The translations under genes and the position numbers were made by a program. The notes under the pieces were generated by a model. It was not told the DNA's origin, ran no database searches, and worked only from the letters and a program-made list of their open reading frames with translations. Below, in pieces: positions 48,426 through 57,889 of a DNA stretch of 64,000 nt (the first letter of the stretch is position 1; every line of letters begins with the position of its first letter). This DNA is from Acidimicrobiales bacterium. Lineage in GTDB: Bacteria; Actinomycetota; Acidimicrobiia; Acidimicrobiales; UBA8190. The stretch spans positions 34,538-98,537 of the forward strand of contig DATKSK010000068.1 of assembly GCA_035531755.1 (NCBI GenBank), written 5' to 3'.

Positions 48426-49404
48426 AGTTCACCCGCCGCTCGAGCAACTTGAGCTGCACCAGGGTCAGCACGAGCGTGATGGCGAACAGGGCGATGGCCA
48501 TGATCGCCCCGCGTCCCTCGTCGCTCTGCTTGAACACCTGGTCGTAGATGGCGTACACGAGGACGTTGGTGCGGTGGATGGGTCCGCCCGCGGTGAGCAG
48601 GTCGATCTGGCCGAAGGCCTGCAGCGACAGGATCGAGCCCACGACGACGGCGAAGAAGATCGTGGGCGACAGCATGGGCAGCACGACGTGGCGGAATCGG
48701 GTCCACGTCCCCGCGCCGTCGATGCGGGCCGCCTCGAGCAGGTCGTCGGGCACGGTCTGCAGCCCGGCCGACATGAGGATGAACGACAGCCCGAGGTTCT
48801 GCCATACCGTCACCACCGACACCGCCACCAGGGCCCAGGCCGGGTCGTTCAGCAGCGACGGCTGGTTCTGGCGGCCGAGCCAGTAGGTGAACAGCCCCAC
48901 CTGCGGGTTGAGCAGCGTGAAGAAGATCACCGACGCCACGGCCACCGAGGTGGCCACCGTCGACGAGAACACCGTGCGGAAGATACGGATGCCCCGCAAC
49001 CGCTGGTGCGCCAGCACGGCCAGCACCAGTCCCAGGATGAGCCCGGCAGGCACCGTGTACAGCATGAAGAGCAGGGTCACCCACAGGCTGTTGAGGAAGT
49101 CGTGCGAGGCCAGCACGTGCTGGTACTGCGACAGTCCGACGTAGTGCTTGGGCAGTCCGGGGAACGGCGGCGTCTCGTACAGGCCCAGGTAGAAGTTGCG
49201 CAGGAACGGATAGAAGACGAACACCCCGAAGACCGCCATCGACGGCGCGATGAGCCCGGCGGCGAGCAGCGCCTCGCGCCGACGGCGCCGACGGCGTGTC
49301 GCACCCGGCGCCGTCGACCGCGCCCCGACCGTCTCGGCGGTATCGGCGGTCGCGGCGATATCGGCGGTCGCGGCGGTCGCGGCGGCGCCGGGGTCGGTGG
49401 TCAT
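48415..49404 (-). CDS. Carbohydrate ABC transporter permease (UgpA/MalF-like)
   Basis: 329 aa, six helices. The EAA loop is LLEAARIDGAGTWTRFRHVVLPMLSPTI. A 45-residue Ala/Thr-rich N-terminal tail contains a repeated TADIAATADTAET stretch. It overlaps the ATPase stop (ATGA at 49404) and the next permease start. The order ATPase-UgpA-UgpE-UgpB differs from E. coli but is common in actinobacteria. Confidence 0.9.
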   Translation of the reverse strand: MTTDPGAAATAATADIAATADTAETVGARSTAPGATRRRRRRREALLAAGLIAPSMAVFGVFVFYPFLRNFYLGLYETPPFPGLPKHYVGLSQYQHVLASHDFLNSLWVTLLFMLYTVPAGLILGLVLAVLAHQRLRGIRIFRTVFSSTVATSVAVASVIFFTLLNPQVGLFTYWLGRQNQPSLLNDPAWALVAVSVVTVWQNLGLSFILMSAGLQTVPDDLLEAARIDGAGTWTRFRHVVLPMLSPTIFFAVVVGSILSLQAFGQIDLLTAGGPIHRTNVLVYAIYDQVFKQSDEGRGAIMAIALFAITLVLTLVQLKLLERRVNYER

Positions 49405-50489
49405 GCCCCGATCCGGGCGCCGGTGACGGCCTCGAAGAGGTGCAGGTGGTCCTCGGCCGTGCTCAGGTGGACGGCCTCACCTTCGGCCGGCGCCGGCACG
49501 TCGCCCGGGAGCCGCACCACGACCTGCTGGCCGTCCGCCAGGCGGCAGATCACGTGGCGCTCGTAGCCGAGCGACTCGACCACCGCCACGACAGCGGGCA
49601 ACGGGCCCTCACCGTCGATGACGACGCGCTCGGGCCGCACGCCCACCACCACCTGCTGCGCCCCGCTGCGCCGTACGGCGTCCTGGTGGGCAGCGGGCAA
49701 CGGGATGCGGCCGCTCCCCGTCTCGATCACGAGCTCGTCGCCCACGGCCAGGGGCGTGCCCGTGATGGTGTTCATGGGCGGGCTGCCCACGAAGCCGGCC
49801 ACGAAGAGGTTGGCGGGGTGCTCGTACACCTCGACCGGAGGGGCGAGCTGCTGGAGCACGCCGTTGTCCATGATGGCCACGCGGTGGCCCATGGTCATGC
49901 CCTCCACCTGGTCGTGGGTGACGTAGAGCACGGTGATGGCGAGCCGGCGCTGCATCTCGATCAGCTCGGTGCGCGTCTGCAGGCGGAGCTTGGCGTCGAG
50001 GTTGGAGAGCGGCTCGTCCATGAGGAACGCCTGCGGGCGGCGCACGATGGCGCGGGCGAGCGCCACGCGCTGGCGCTGGCCCCCCGACATCTGGGCGGGC
50101 TTTCGGTCCAGCAGGTCGCCGAGGCCGAGGGACTCCGCCGCCTCCTTCACGAGGGCGTCGCGCTCGGGCTTGGGCACGCCCCGGCTCTTCAGGGGGAACT
50201 CGATGTTCCGCCACACGTTCATGTGGGGGTAGAGCGCGTAGCTCTGGAACACCATGGCCACGTCGCGCTCTTTGGGCTCGACGTCGTTCACCACCCGCGG
50301 CCCGATCTCGACGGTGCCCGCCGTGGGCTCCTCGAGCCCGGCCACCATGCGCAGGGCCGTGGACTTGCCGCAGCCCGACGGGCCCAGCAGCACCAGGAAC
50401 TCGCGGTCGGCGACCTCGAGGGTGAGGTCGCGCACCGCCTCGACGTCGCCGAAGCGCTTCGTCACCCCGGTGAACGCCACCCGCCCCAT
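49401..50489 (-). CDS. ABC transporter ATPase (UgpC/MsmX type)
   Basis: 362 aa. Walker A GPSGCGKST, Q-loop VFQSYALYPHM, signature MSGGQRQRVALARA, Walker B AFLMDEPLSNLDAKLR and switch His THDQVEGMTMG. The C-terminal TOBE region (residues 240-362, NTITGTPL and VVVGVRPERVVI) is of the sugar-ABC kind. First gene of the sugar importer operon, divergent from the GH36 gene 50644 over 154 bp, which should hold both promoters. Confidence 0.92.
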   Translation of the reverse strand: MGRVAFTGVTKRFGDVEAVRDLTLEVADREFLVLLGPSGCGKSTALRMVAGLEEPTAGTVEIGPRVVNDVEPKERDVAMVFQSYALYPHMNVWRNIEFPLKSRGVPKPERDALVKEAAESLGLGDLLDRKPAQMSGGQRQRVALARAIVRRPQAFLMDEPLSNLDAKLRLQTRTELIEMQRRLAITVLYVTHDQVEGMTMGHRVAIMDNGVLQQLAPPVEVYEHPANLFVAGFVGSPPMNTITGTPLAVGDELVIETGSGRIPLPAAHQDAVRRSGAQQVVVGVRPERVVIDGEGPLPAVVAVVESLGYERHVICRLADGQQVVVRLPGDVPAPAEGEAVHLSTAEDHLHLFEAVTGARIGA

Positions 50490-50643
50490 GACCCTCCTCG
50501 CCGGGATACCCCGGTGCCGGGGTGTGGGCCGGCTCCGGCCCTCGCCGTCACCTTGGCAATCCGCAGGCCCTGGCCGACAGGGCAGAACGTCCCGGCGCGG
50601 GGGGCCCGAGGAAGGTTTCGCCCGGCGGCTCTACGATCCGTCG

Positions 50644-52446
50644 GTGCGGCTCGTGCCCCTGCGGATCGACGTCCGGGGCGGCGGCGCGACCTGGAGCGCG
50701 CCGGCCGCCGCCGGTCCGGTGGGGGTGGGCCCCCTCGAGGTCACACTGGCTGATGGCGGCTCGTGGCCCACGTTCACGTGGTCGCTGGCCAACCGGGGGG
50801 AGCGCCCCGTGGCCGTGCGGGCGGTGGCCGTGGTACTCGCCGTGGTGGGCGTTGCCGAGCCGCTGCGCATGTTCCGCCACGGCTACCAGTCGTGGTCGCC
50901 GTCGGGGGTGGCGACCTTCGGGGTGGACGCCGATCCCTCGACCCGGGCGCACTTCGAGTTCCTCCAAGCCGTGCACCACGCCGACCAGTGCGACGTCACC
51001 GCGCCCGGCGAGCTGCGCGCCGAATGGGTCACGGTGCTGGCCGACGCCGGCGGCTCGACGGTGCTCGCCGGGTTCGACGCCGGGACCGAGCACGACGGAA
51101 CGCTGCGCCTGCGGCGCGCCCAGGACGGCCCGGGCGTGGAGCTGTGGGCGGAGGCGTTTCTTGGCGATGCCGTGATCGCCCCGGGCGAGCAGCGCCCACT
51201 GCACGGCATCGTCGTCGACGACGATGCCGCCGGCGGCGCGGCCGCGCTCCTGGCGCGCTGGGCGGCGGCCGTGGGGGGCGGCGGCGGCGCCCGCACCGGC
51301 GCGCCGTACCAGGTGGGGTGGTGCTCCTGGTACCACTACTTCGACGCCGTCACCGAGGACGACCTCCGCGCCAACCTCGTGCTGGCGGCGGACTGGCCCT
51401 TCGAGGTGTTCCAGCTCGACGACGGGTTCCAGTCGTCCATCGGGGACTGGCTCGCCACGAACGACACCTTCCCGTCGGGCCTGCCCGCCCTGGCCGGCGC
51501 CATCGGGGCGGCGGGACGACGTCCCGGCCTGTGGTTGGCACCGTTCCTCGCCGCGCCGGACTCGCGCCTCGCCGTCGAGCACCCCGACTGGCTGGCGCGC
51601 CGGCGGGCGTCCCCCGGCCACGAGGCCCGAGACAGCGGCGGCGGGCCGGGCGACGGCGCCGACCCGCTGTTCGTGTGGTGGAACCCGGCATGGGGCGGCG
51701 GGCGCGACGGGTTCATGTACGGGCTCGACACGACCAATCCCGCCGTGCTCGCCCACCTGGAAGGCCTCGCCCGCGCCCTGGTCGACATGGGCTTCACCTA
51801 CCTGAAGCTCGACTTCACCTTCGCCCCGAGCGTCGACGGCTCTTGGGCCGACCCGGCCCGCACCCCGGCGCAGCGGGTACGCGCCGGCTTCGACGCCGTT
51901 CGTCGGGGCGCCGGTGAGGGTGCCTTCCTCCTGGGCTGCGGCGCCCCGCTGTCGCACGTGGTGGGTGTCGTCGACGGCAACCGCATCGGCCCCGACGTGG
52001 CGCCGCTGTGGTCGCTCGATGCGTCGGCGGAGATCGTCCCCGGCTATCTCGACGTGCAACCCGCCACCCGCGGCGCCTACGCCGCCACCGTCACCCGGAG
52101 CTTCATGCACCGCCGGCTGTGGCTGAACGACCCGGACTGCCTCATGCTGCGCGCCACGCAGACCGCACTGAGCGCCGAGGCCGCCCGGACGTGGGCGCAC
52201 ACCGTCGGGCTGGCGGGCGGCATGGCCATCGTGTCCGACGACCTCTCCTTGCTCGACGACGCGTCCCGCTCCCTGCTCGACGACACGCTCACCCTCGGCC
52301 GGGCCAGTGACGCCGGGGCGATCGCCGGATTCCCCGCCGCGGCTGGCGACCTCATGGAACACAATCCGCCGACGGTGCTGCACGGCGCGCGCACCACGCT
52401 CTCCACCGACCCCCACACCGGCTCGTCGCGCCTGTCGGCGCCTTGA
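50644..52446 (+). CDS. Alpha-galactosidase (GH36-like)
   Basis: 600 aa from GTG 50644. The N-terminal third is the beta-sandwich domain (FRHGYQSWSPSGVATF). The catalytic barrel has GWCSWYHYFDAVTEDDL, FEVFQLDDGFQSSIGDW, GFTYLKLDFTFAPSV with the nucleophile Asp near residue 389, and RIGPDVAPLW as acid/base region. It lacks a signal peptide, so it acts on sugars taken up by the divergent ABC importer. Length is somewhat short for GH36. No ribosome-binding site is apparent. Confidence 0.87.
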   Translation: MRLVPLRIDVRGGGATWSAPAAAGPVGVGPLEVTLADGGSWPTFTWSLANRGERPVAVRAVAVVLAVVGVAEPLRMFRHGYQSWSPSGVATFGVDADPSTRAHFEFLQAVHHADQCDVTAPGELRAEWVTVLADAGGSTVLAGFDAGTEHDGTLRLRRAQDGPGVELWAEAFLGDAVIAPGEQRPLHGIVVDDDAAGGAAALLARWAAAVGGGGGARTGAPYQVGWCSWYHYFDAVTEDDLRANLVLAADWPFEVFQLDDGFQSSIGDWLATNDTFPSGLPALAGAIGAAGRRPGLWLAPFLAAPDSRLAVEHPDWLARRRASPGHEARDSGGGPGDGADPLFVWWNPAWGGGRDGFMYGLDTTNPAVLAHLEGLARALVDMGFTYLKLDFTFAPSVDGSWADPARTPAQRVRAGFDAVRRGAGEGAFLLGCGAPLSHVVGVVDGNRIGPDVAPLWSLDASAEIVPGYLDVQPATRGAYAATVTRSFMHRRLWLNDPDCLMLRATQTALSAEAARTWAHTVGLAGGMAIVSDDLSLLDDASRSLLDDTLTLGRASDAGAIAGFPAAAGDLMEHNPPTVLHGARTTLSTDPHTGSSRLSAP

Positions 52447-52458
52447 CGCCGCGGCCGA

Positions 52459-53286
52459 CTAGGTCGATTCGCCCGACGACGCAGCCTCGCCCTCGGACGG
52501 GTCCTCGGGTCGTGCACCCTCGTCCTCGGACGCGGCGTCGACATCCGCAACGGCGTCGACATCCGCAACCACGGTGACATCCGACACGACGACGACCTCC
52601 ACCACCGCGCCGGCCGCCGGCTCGTGGCCGGTCTCCGGCGAGGTGGCGGCCACCTGGGCCAGGCGCTCCTCCTCGGCGGCGTCTTCGGCGGCGGCGAACT
52701 CCCAGATGACCTGGGCGCGGAGATACAGGGCGGCCACGAAGGCGGCCCCCCCGACGACCCATGTGGCCGCGGCCATCCCGAGGTTCTCGGTGTGGTTCGA
52801 CCAGATGGTGCCGCCGCCGATCCCCTGACCCCGGTAGAGCAGGAAGCTCGCCACGGCACTGTCGGCGGCGGCCGCCAGCACCACGATGAGCACGGGCACC
52901 GCCCATGAAGCCAGGCTCTTGGCCCGCAGGAGGTGGTCGAAGGCGGCCAGCAGCGTGGAGTCGTCCTCGTCGGCCCCGTCACCCGCGCCGGCCTCGTGCT
53001 GGGCGATCTCCGTGCTCCACATGCGCACCTGCCACCACACGAGGACGACGACGGCGACGAGCAACGCCGCGAAGGCGGGATTGGCCCAGGTGGTGGCGTC
53101 CTGCATGGCCAGGCCGACGACCTGCGCCGAGGTGAGGTTCGGGTCCTCCTGGCCGAACGCCGCCACGATGCCGGTCACGACGGCGGTGGTGGCGATGACG
53201 GTGAAGGCGAGCAGGATCACCGCCGCCAGGACCTCGGGGAGCTCCCACTCCGCGTGCCTGACGGCCCGGTCGGAGGGCTCGCTCAT
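52459..53286 (-). CDS. Four-helix membrane protein, unknown
   Basis: 275 aa. Helices at about 18-45, 65-90, 118-145 and 155-185 (VLAAVILLAFTVIATTAVV, FAALLVAVVVLVWWQV, VPVLIVVLAAAADSAVA, ATWVVGGAAFVAALYLR). The C-terminal 80 residues are acidic with a repeated VADVDA stretch. No family recognised. It converges on the alpha-galactosidase; only 12 bp separate the stops. Confidence 0.65.
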   Translation of the reverse strand: MSEPSDRAVRHAEWELPEVLAAVILLAFTVIATTAVVTGIVAAFGQEDPNLTSAQVVGLAMQDATTWANPAFAALLVAVVVLVWWQVRMWSTEIAQHEAGAGDGADEDDSTLLAAFDHLLRAKSLASWAVPVLIVVLAAAADSAVASFLLYRGQGIGGGTIWSNHTENLGMAAATWVVGGAAFVAALYLRAQVIWEFAAAEDAAEEERLAQVAATSPETGHEPAAGAVVEVVVVSDVTVVADVDAVADVDAASEDEGARPEDPSEGEAASSGEST

Positions 53287-53360
53287 GGCCAGAGCCTACG
53301 AGGCGACGTCATCGGGTGGTGAAGACTGAGCGAGCCCGACGACACGGCACCGACCCCGCG

Positions 53361-54299
53361 TCAGCCGGCGGGGGGTGAGTGCGGAGGGGGCGGCTGTGTC
53401 GGCGGCGGCTGTGTCGGCGGCGGCTGTGTCGGCGGCGGCATGGGGGACGGCGCGGCCGGCGGCGGGCCCGTGATCCCGGGACTACCGATGCCGGCACCGC
53501 CGATGCCGGGCCCACCGAGCCCCGGGTCGCGCTCGGGGTCCTGCACCATCCGCAGCGTCGACCACGACACATGGCGAACCTCGGCCGGCACGAGCCGCAG
53601 GTGCATCACGAGGACGACGAGGGCGGCCAGCGCCAGGTACGAGGCGGCGAGCATGGGGCGCAGGGTCTGGACGCGCGCCTCGGAGACCTCGAAGACACCC
53701 GGCGCGATGATCCGGACCAATTCGTACAGGGCGACCACCACCGAGACCACCATGACGAAGACGGTGGTGAAGGACACGGCCGCCACGTAGCTCTGCGCCA
53801 CCCGGCCCACGGGCCCGAGGCGCGGGTCGGCCCGGCCCGAGACGGCGAGGCCGCGCCGGAGGTGGACGGCCAGGACGCCGGCCCCCACCATGGTGACGAT
53901 GGCGCTCGTGATGGCGACGCGCGCCACGGCGTCCCCCACGGGATGGATGGCGCTGCCGACGCTGCCGAACCCACCCGACCCGCCGAACCCTCCCGACCCG
54001 CCGAACCCTCCCGACCCGCCGGGCCCCGCGGATGCGCCGTGGCTGCCGATGAGCTGCACGAGGCCGAGCACGATGCCGAAGGTCCCGAAGAGCACGGCGA
54101 ACAGCGTGAAGAACGACACCGCGAAGTAGTAGACGGCGAGCGGGCGGCGGCCGGTGGGGTCGGGCTCGGCCCGGTTGGCCACCACGATGACCACGAAGAT
54201 CCCGACGATGGCCGCAACGGCGAAGAACACGCCCACCACGGAGAGCAGCGCCGTAGGCACGATCGAGTTGCTCACCGGGCCGAAGGTGGCGGAGGACAT
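53361..54299 (-). CDS. Membrane protein with Gly-rich loop and Pro/Gln tail
   Basis: 312 aa with about five helices. After helix 2 there is a loop of GGSGGFGGSGGFG repeats, and the C-terminus is a run of PPPTQ units (18-bp period in the DNA). Helices read LLSVVGVFFAVAAIVGIFVV, AVSFFTLFAVLFGTFGI, ITSAIVTMVGAGVLAVHL. No family assigned. Both low-complexity parts are made by in-frame tandem repeats and may differ between strains. Confidence 0.62.
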   Translation of the reverse strand: MSSATFGPVSNSIVPTALLSVVGVFFAVAAIVGIFVVIVVANRAEPDPTGRRPLAVYYFAVSFFTLFAVLFGTFGIVLGLVQLIGSHGASAGPGGSGGFGGSGGFGGSGGFGSVGSAIHPVGDAVARVAITSAIVTMVGAGVLAVHLRRGLAVSGRADPRLGPVGRVAQSYVAAVSFTTVFVMVVSVVVALYELVRIIAPGVFEVSEARVQTLRPMLAASYLALAALVVLVMHLRLVPAEVRHVSWSTLRMVQDPERDPGLGGPGIGGAGIGSPGITGPPPAAPSPMPPPTQPPPTQPPPTQPPPPHSPPAG

Positions 54300-54439
54300 G
54301 CGCCATTTTCGGGGCGGGGGGAGCCGGAGTCAACGAATGCCCCGCCGGCCCCTCGACCCGGCCCGCCCGCCGCGGGTAGGTTCCTCGCACCCCAGAAACC
54401 CGATGAGGTTCTGCGGGCCCGGCCCCCAGGGAGGGAACG

Positions 54440-55351
54440 ATGCGGAGCATCCGGATTCTGCTCACCGGCGCCGTGATCGCCGTCGCCGTCGCCGCCTGCA
54501 GCTCGACCACGTCGTCGTCGACGACGGCGGCCGGCTCCGGCCCGAGCATCACGATCGGCTCGACCAACTTCTCGGAGCAGGTGATCGTGGCCAACCTCTA
54601 CGCCGACGTGCTGAAGCACGCCGGGGCGAAGGTCACGCTGCGCGCCAACCTGGGGACGCGTGAGGCGGTGGAACCGGCCCTGGCCGCCGGCCAGCTCGAC
54701 CTGTACCCCGACTACGCGGGCACCCTGCTCATCTTCCTGAAGAGCTCGGACGCCGGCGTCGCCACCCAGACGTCCACCGCCGTCCCCGCGCTGAAGACGA
54801 TCCTGGGCACCCACGGTGCCACCGTGCTCGACCCGGCGCCGGCCATCGACAGCAACGTGTTCGCCGTGACCCGGGCGACCGCCGCCAGGTACCACCTGAC
54901 CACGCTGTCGAGCCTGTCATCGGTGGCGAGCCAACTGGTGCTGGGCGGCCCGCCCGAGTGCCCGCAGCGCCCCCTGTGCCAGATCGGGCTGGAGAACACC
55001 TACGGGCTGCACTTCAAGTCCTTTACGTCGCTCGACGAGGCGGGGCCGATCACCGTCTCCGCGCTGAAGTCGGGCGAGGTGCAGGTGGCCGAGCTGTTCT
55101 CGAGCGACGGCAGCATCGTCCAGAACAACTTCGTGCAGCTGACCGACGACAAGCACCTGCAGCCGGCCGACTACCTCATCCCCGTGATCCGCAAGTCGGT
55201 CGCCACGCCGACGGTGGCGGCCGCCCTCGACGGCTTGTCGGCCAAGCTCACCACCGCCGAGCTGTCACAGCTCAATATCAAGGTCAACGTGGACCACGAC
55301 GACCCGAGCACGGTGGCGCAGCAGTGGCTGCAGCAGAAGCACCTCGTCTGA
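54440..55351 (+). CDS. Osmoprotectant ABC substrate-binding lipoprotein (OpuC/ProX-like)
   Basis: 303 aa. A signal peptide ends in VAVAACSS with lipobox Cys. The mature protein starts with SITIGSTNFSEQVIVANLYADVLKHAG, the typical beginning of OpuAC-type glycine betaine/carnitine/choline binding proteins, and has LDLYPDYAGTLL and LFSSDGSIV near the end. The permeases and ATPase of the system are at 60287-62893, five genes away, with an amidohydrolase, SDR, TetR and aminotransferase in between. Start ATG 54440 with GGGAGGG upstream. Confidence 0.88.
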   Translation: MRSIRILLTGAVIAVAVAACSSTTSSSTTAAGSGPSITIGSTNFSEQVIVANLYADVLKHAGAKVTLRANLGTREAVEPALAAGQLDLYPDYAGTLLIFLKSSDAGVATQTSTAVPALKTILGTHGATVLDPAPAIDSNVFAVTRATAARYHLTTLSSLSSVASQLVLGGPPECPQRPLCQIGLENTYGLHFKSFTSLDEAGPITVSALKSGEVQVAELFSSDGSIVQNNFVQLTDDKHLQPADYLIPVIRKSVATPTVAAALDGLSAKLTTAELSQLNIKVNVDHDDPSTVAQQWLQQKHLV

Positions 55352-55395
55352 GCGCGCCTCACCTGGGCGCGCCTCACCTGACGCCGCCTCACCGC
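55352..55395. repeat. 15-bp tandem repeat, 2.9 copies
   Basis: GCGCGCCTCACCTGG at 55352, GCGCGCCTCACCTGA at 55367, then a degenerate copy. It begins at the first base after a stop codon and runs into the stop of the converging amidohydrolase. Confidence 0.88.
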
Positions 55396-56945
55396 ACGGC
55401 GGCGTCGTAGGCGAGCTCCCCGGCGACCCAGGTCTGGGCCACCGTCGGGGGGCGCGTCGCGTCGAGGTCGCCGTCGAGCACGACCATGTCGGCGACGAGC
55501 CCCGGGGCGAGCATGCCGCGCTCGGTCTCCTGGCCCCCGGCGTAGGCGGCGCCGGCCGTGTACGCGCAGAGCCAGTCCTCGTAGGAGACGGACTGCCCGG
55601 CGTCGAGGACCGCTCCCGAGCCCGTCCGGCGGCTGGCGCCGTGGGCCCCGGTGCGCAACGGCGCGTGGAAGGTGCACGGCGAGTCCGACGACGCCGCCAG
55701 CACCGCGCCGGACCGGAGGACGTCACCGAAGGGGAGCCAGGTGGCGTCGTCGAACCGCACCCCCTCCACGGACCGGCCCAGATGGTGGAGGAATCCCGGC
55801 TGCACGACCGCCACCCCGCCCAGCTCGGCCAGGCGCGTCAGCTGCAGGGGGGAGGCCAGGCAGGCGTGCTCCACGCGGAACCGGTGGTCGACCCCCGGGT
55901 GCCGACGCGCCGCGGCGGCGAAGGCGGCGAGCGCCGCCGAGAGCCCGGCGTTGCCGATGGCGTGCACCGCCACCCGGAAGCCGCGGCCCACCGCCAGCGC
56001 GACCTGCGCGTCGAGCCCGCCGAAGAGCTCGCCCACGCGCATCGGCACGCCCCCCATGTGCACGTCGATGGCGGGGAGGATCCCGCCGTCGGCGAAGAGC
56101 TTCACCGCCCCCACGCGGACGCGGCTGTCGCCCTCGCCCGTCGGCGGGCCGTCGAGGCGCGCCGCGTCCGGCTCGGCCAGCAGTGCCAGCGGGTGCGGCA
56201 TGACGAGCACCGACACGGGGAGCCGGCCGGCCGCCGCCAGCGTCCGGTAGGCGGTCTCGGCCGGCGGCGGGCAGGCGGCGTCGTGGACGGCGGTGATCCC
56301 GTCGGCGAGCAGGTCCCGGGCGAGCGCCTCGATGTGGTCGGGCCACCGGTCGGGGTCGGCGAACGGCGCCAGCGACCGGGCGTGGGCCTCGCTCCAGGCA
56401 CGTTCGACGAGCAGGCCGTTGGGCGTCCCGTCGGCGTCGCGCCCGATGGTCCCGGCGGGAGGGTCGGGCGTGGTGCGCCCGATGCCGAGCTCGTCGAGGG
56501 CCCGGGAGCAGACCACGGCCTGGTGCAGGCTGTAATGGGCCACCACCACGGGCCGGTCCAGCCCCAGGGCGTCGAGCTGGCGGCGGTGGGGGACGAGTCC
56601 GGTGGGAAGGTCGCTCCAGCCGGCACCCCGCACCCAGGGGGTGCCCGGCTCGCGCCGCGCCTGCGCCACCAGGGCGGCGAGCAGGTCGTCCACCGTGGTG
56701 GCGGCGGACAGATCGGCCCAGTGGGGGTGGAGCGCGGCGATCGACAGGTGGTGGTGGGCGTCGATGAACCCGGGGCACAGCACCCGGCCGGCGAGGTCCT
56801 GCACCGTGGCGTCCGGGAAGGACTGCAGGATGCCGGCGTCGCCGGCCGCCACCACCCGGCTCCCGTCGACGACCACGACCTCGGGCGTCCCCACCGTCGG
56901 CGACATGGACAGGATCCGCCCGTTCGTGAAGGCATGCGCCGGCAT
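55389..56945 (-). CDS. Amidohydrolase_3-family metal-dependent hydrolase
   Basis: 518 aa from ATG 56945. Metal-binding motifs are GFIDAHHHLSIAAL, GAVKLFADGG (Lys), VAVHAIGN, HRFRVEHA and LAASSDSPC (Asp). The set matches the exoenzyme-regulatory-protein/N-substituted formamide deformylase branch (YtcJ-like). Length typical. The end of the protein VADMVVLDGDLDA is also family-like. It is divergent from the SDR/TetR/aminotransferase genes. Substrate unknown. Confidence 0.87.
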   Translation of the reverse strand: MPAHAFTNGRILSMSPTVGTPEVVVVDGSRVVAAGDAGILQSFPDATVQDLAGRVLCPGFIDAHHHLSIAALHPHWADLSAATTVDDLLAALVAQARREPGTPWVRGAGWSDLPTGLVPHRRQLDALGLDRPVVVAHYSLHQAVVCSRALDELGIGRTTPDPPAGTIGRDADGTPNGLLVERAWSEAHARSLAPFADPDRWPDHIEALARDLLADGITAVHDAACPPPAETAYRTLAAAGRLPVSVLVMPHPLALLAEPDAARLDGPPTGEGDSRVRVGAVKLFADGGILPAIDVHMGGVPMRVGELFGGLDAQVALAVGRGFRVAVHAIGNAGLSAALAAFAAAARRHPGVDHRFRVEHACLASPLQLTRLAELGGVAVVQPGFLHHLGRSVEGVRFDDATWLPFGDVLRSGAVLAASSDSPCTFHAPLRTGAHGASRRTGSGAVLDAGQSVSYEDWLCAYTAGAAYAGGQETERGMLAPGLVADMVVLDGDLDATRPPTVAQTWVAGELAYDAAVR

Positions 56946-57000
56946 CGGGACCTCAGCGTGCCGGGGCCGAGCGCACCCGGATGCCTTCTCCACGTCTGGC

Positions 57001-57019
57001 TATCATACGGCCCGTACGG
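57001..57019 (+). promoter_or_regulatory. Promoter region with -10 and CCGTACGG dyad
   Basis: TATCAT (57001-57006) is a good -10 hexamer, and CCGTACGG (57012-57019) is an 8-bp palindrome just after it, a possible TetR operator for the SDR-TetR-aminotransferase transcript. No clear -35 is seen. Confidence 0.4.
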
Positions 57020-57068
57020 AAGATCGGGTCAGCACGGAAGATCGGGTCAGCACGGAAGATCGGGTCGG
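57015..57068 (+). repeat. 18-bp tandem repeat, three copies
   Basis: TACGGAAGATCGGGTCAG at 57015, then CACGGAAGATCGGGTCAG at 57033 and CACGGAAGATCGGGTCGG at 57051. The period is a multiple of 3 and the frame stays open, reading RKIGSA repeats; but the first good ribosome-binding site lies after the array, so it is most likely 5'-leader. Confidence 0.9.
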
Positions 57069-57094
57069 GCGGTCGAGACGGTGGAGGTGGGGCG

Positions 57095-57889
57095 GTGGGA
57101 TACGACGTGGCCGGCAAGAAGGTCCTGGTGACGGGGGCCTCGTCGGGTATCGGCGCCGGGCTGGCGGAGGCCTTCGCCCGGGCGGGCGCCACGGTGGGCC
57201 TGTGCGCGCGGCGCCAGGATCGACTCGCCCAGGTCCTCGAGCGGTGCCGGGCCCACTCGCCCGCGTCGCAGATGTGGGTGGCCGACCTCGCCGACCCTGC
57301 GGCCGTCGACGCCTTGGCGGTGTCCGCCCTCGACGGGCTGGGCAGGGTGGACGTGCTCGTGAACAACGCCGGCATCCCCAAGCGCCGCCACGTCAGCCGC
57401 CTCGACGCCGCCACCGTCGACGCCGTGATGCGGATCAACTACTCGAGCCCGGTGCGCCTCACCCTGGCGCTGCTCCCCCAGATGCTCGAGCGCGGCGGGG
57501 GCCGGATCGTCAACGTGTCATCGGTGGCCGCCACGCTCAGCTCGCCGGGCGAGGCCGCCTACAGCGCGTCGAAGGCCGCCCTGGCGGTGTTCTCGGAGAC
57601 GATGGCCGTCGACCTGTGGGAGACCGGGGTCAGGTCCATGGTCGTGTACCCGGGCGTCGTCGACACCGAGCTCTTCACGCTGCCGGACAACGACCCCTTC
57701 ACCGCGGATGTGGAGGCCATCACCGTCGACGAGGCCGTGGCCGCCATCATGGCGGCCCTGGCAGACGATGCCCTGCAGGTCTACGTCCCGGCGTGGTTCG
57801 GCGGGCTGACATCGGGCAAGGCCGCCAACCTGGAGGGCTTCTTGGAAGGGGCCGCCCAGTACGTGCGCGAGCACCGGCCGAGCGCGTAG
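57095..57889 (+). CDS. Short-chain dehydrogenase/reductase
   Basis: 264 aa from GTG 57095, which has GGAGG 8 bp upstream; an in-frame ATG at 56981 would add the RKIGSA repeat, so I prefer the GTG. SDR motifs are VLVTGASSGIGAGLAEAF, GLCARRQDRL (Arg for NADP), VDVLVNNAGIP, NVSSVAATLS and YSASKAAL. The C-terminus FGGLTSGKAANLEG is unusual. TAG of this gene is followed directly by ATG of the TetR gene. Confidence 0.88.
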   Translation: MGYDVAGKKVLVTGASSGIGAGLAEAFARAGATVGLCARRQDRLAQVLERCRAHSPASQMWVADLADPAAVDALAVSALDGLGRVDVLVNNAGIPKRRHVSRLDAATVDAVMRINYSSPVRLTLALLPQMLERGGGRIVNVSSVAATLSSPGEAAYSASKAALAVFSETMAVDLWETGVRSMVVYPGVVDTELFTLPDNDPFTADVEAITVDEAVAAIMAALADDALQVYVPAWFGGLTSGKAANLEGFLEGAAQYVREHRPSA

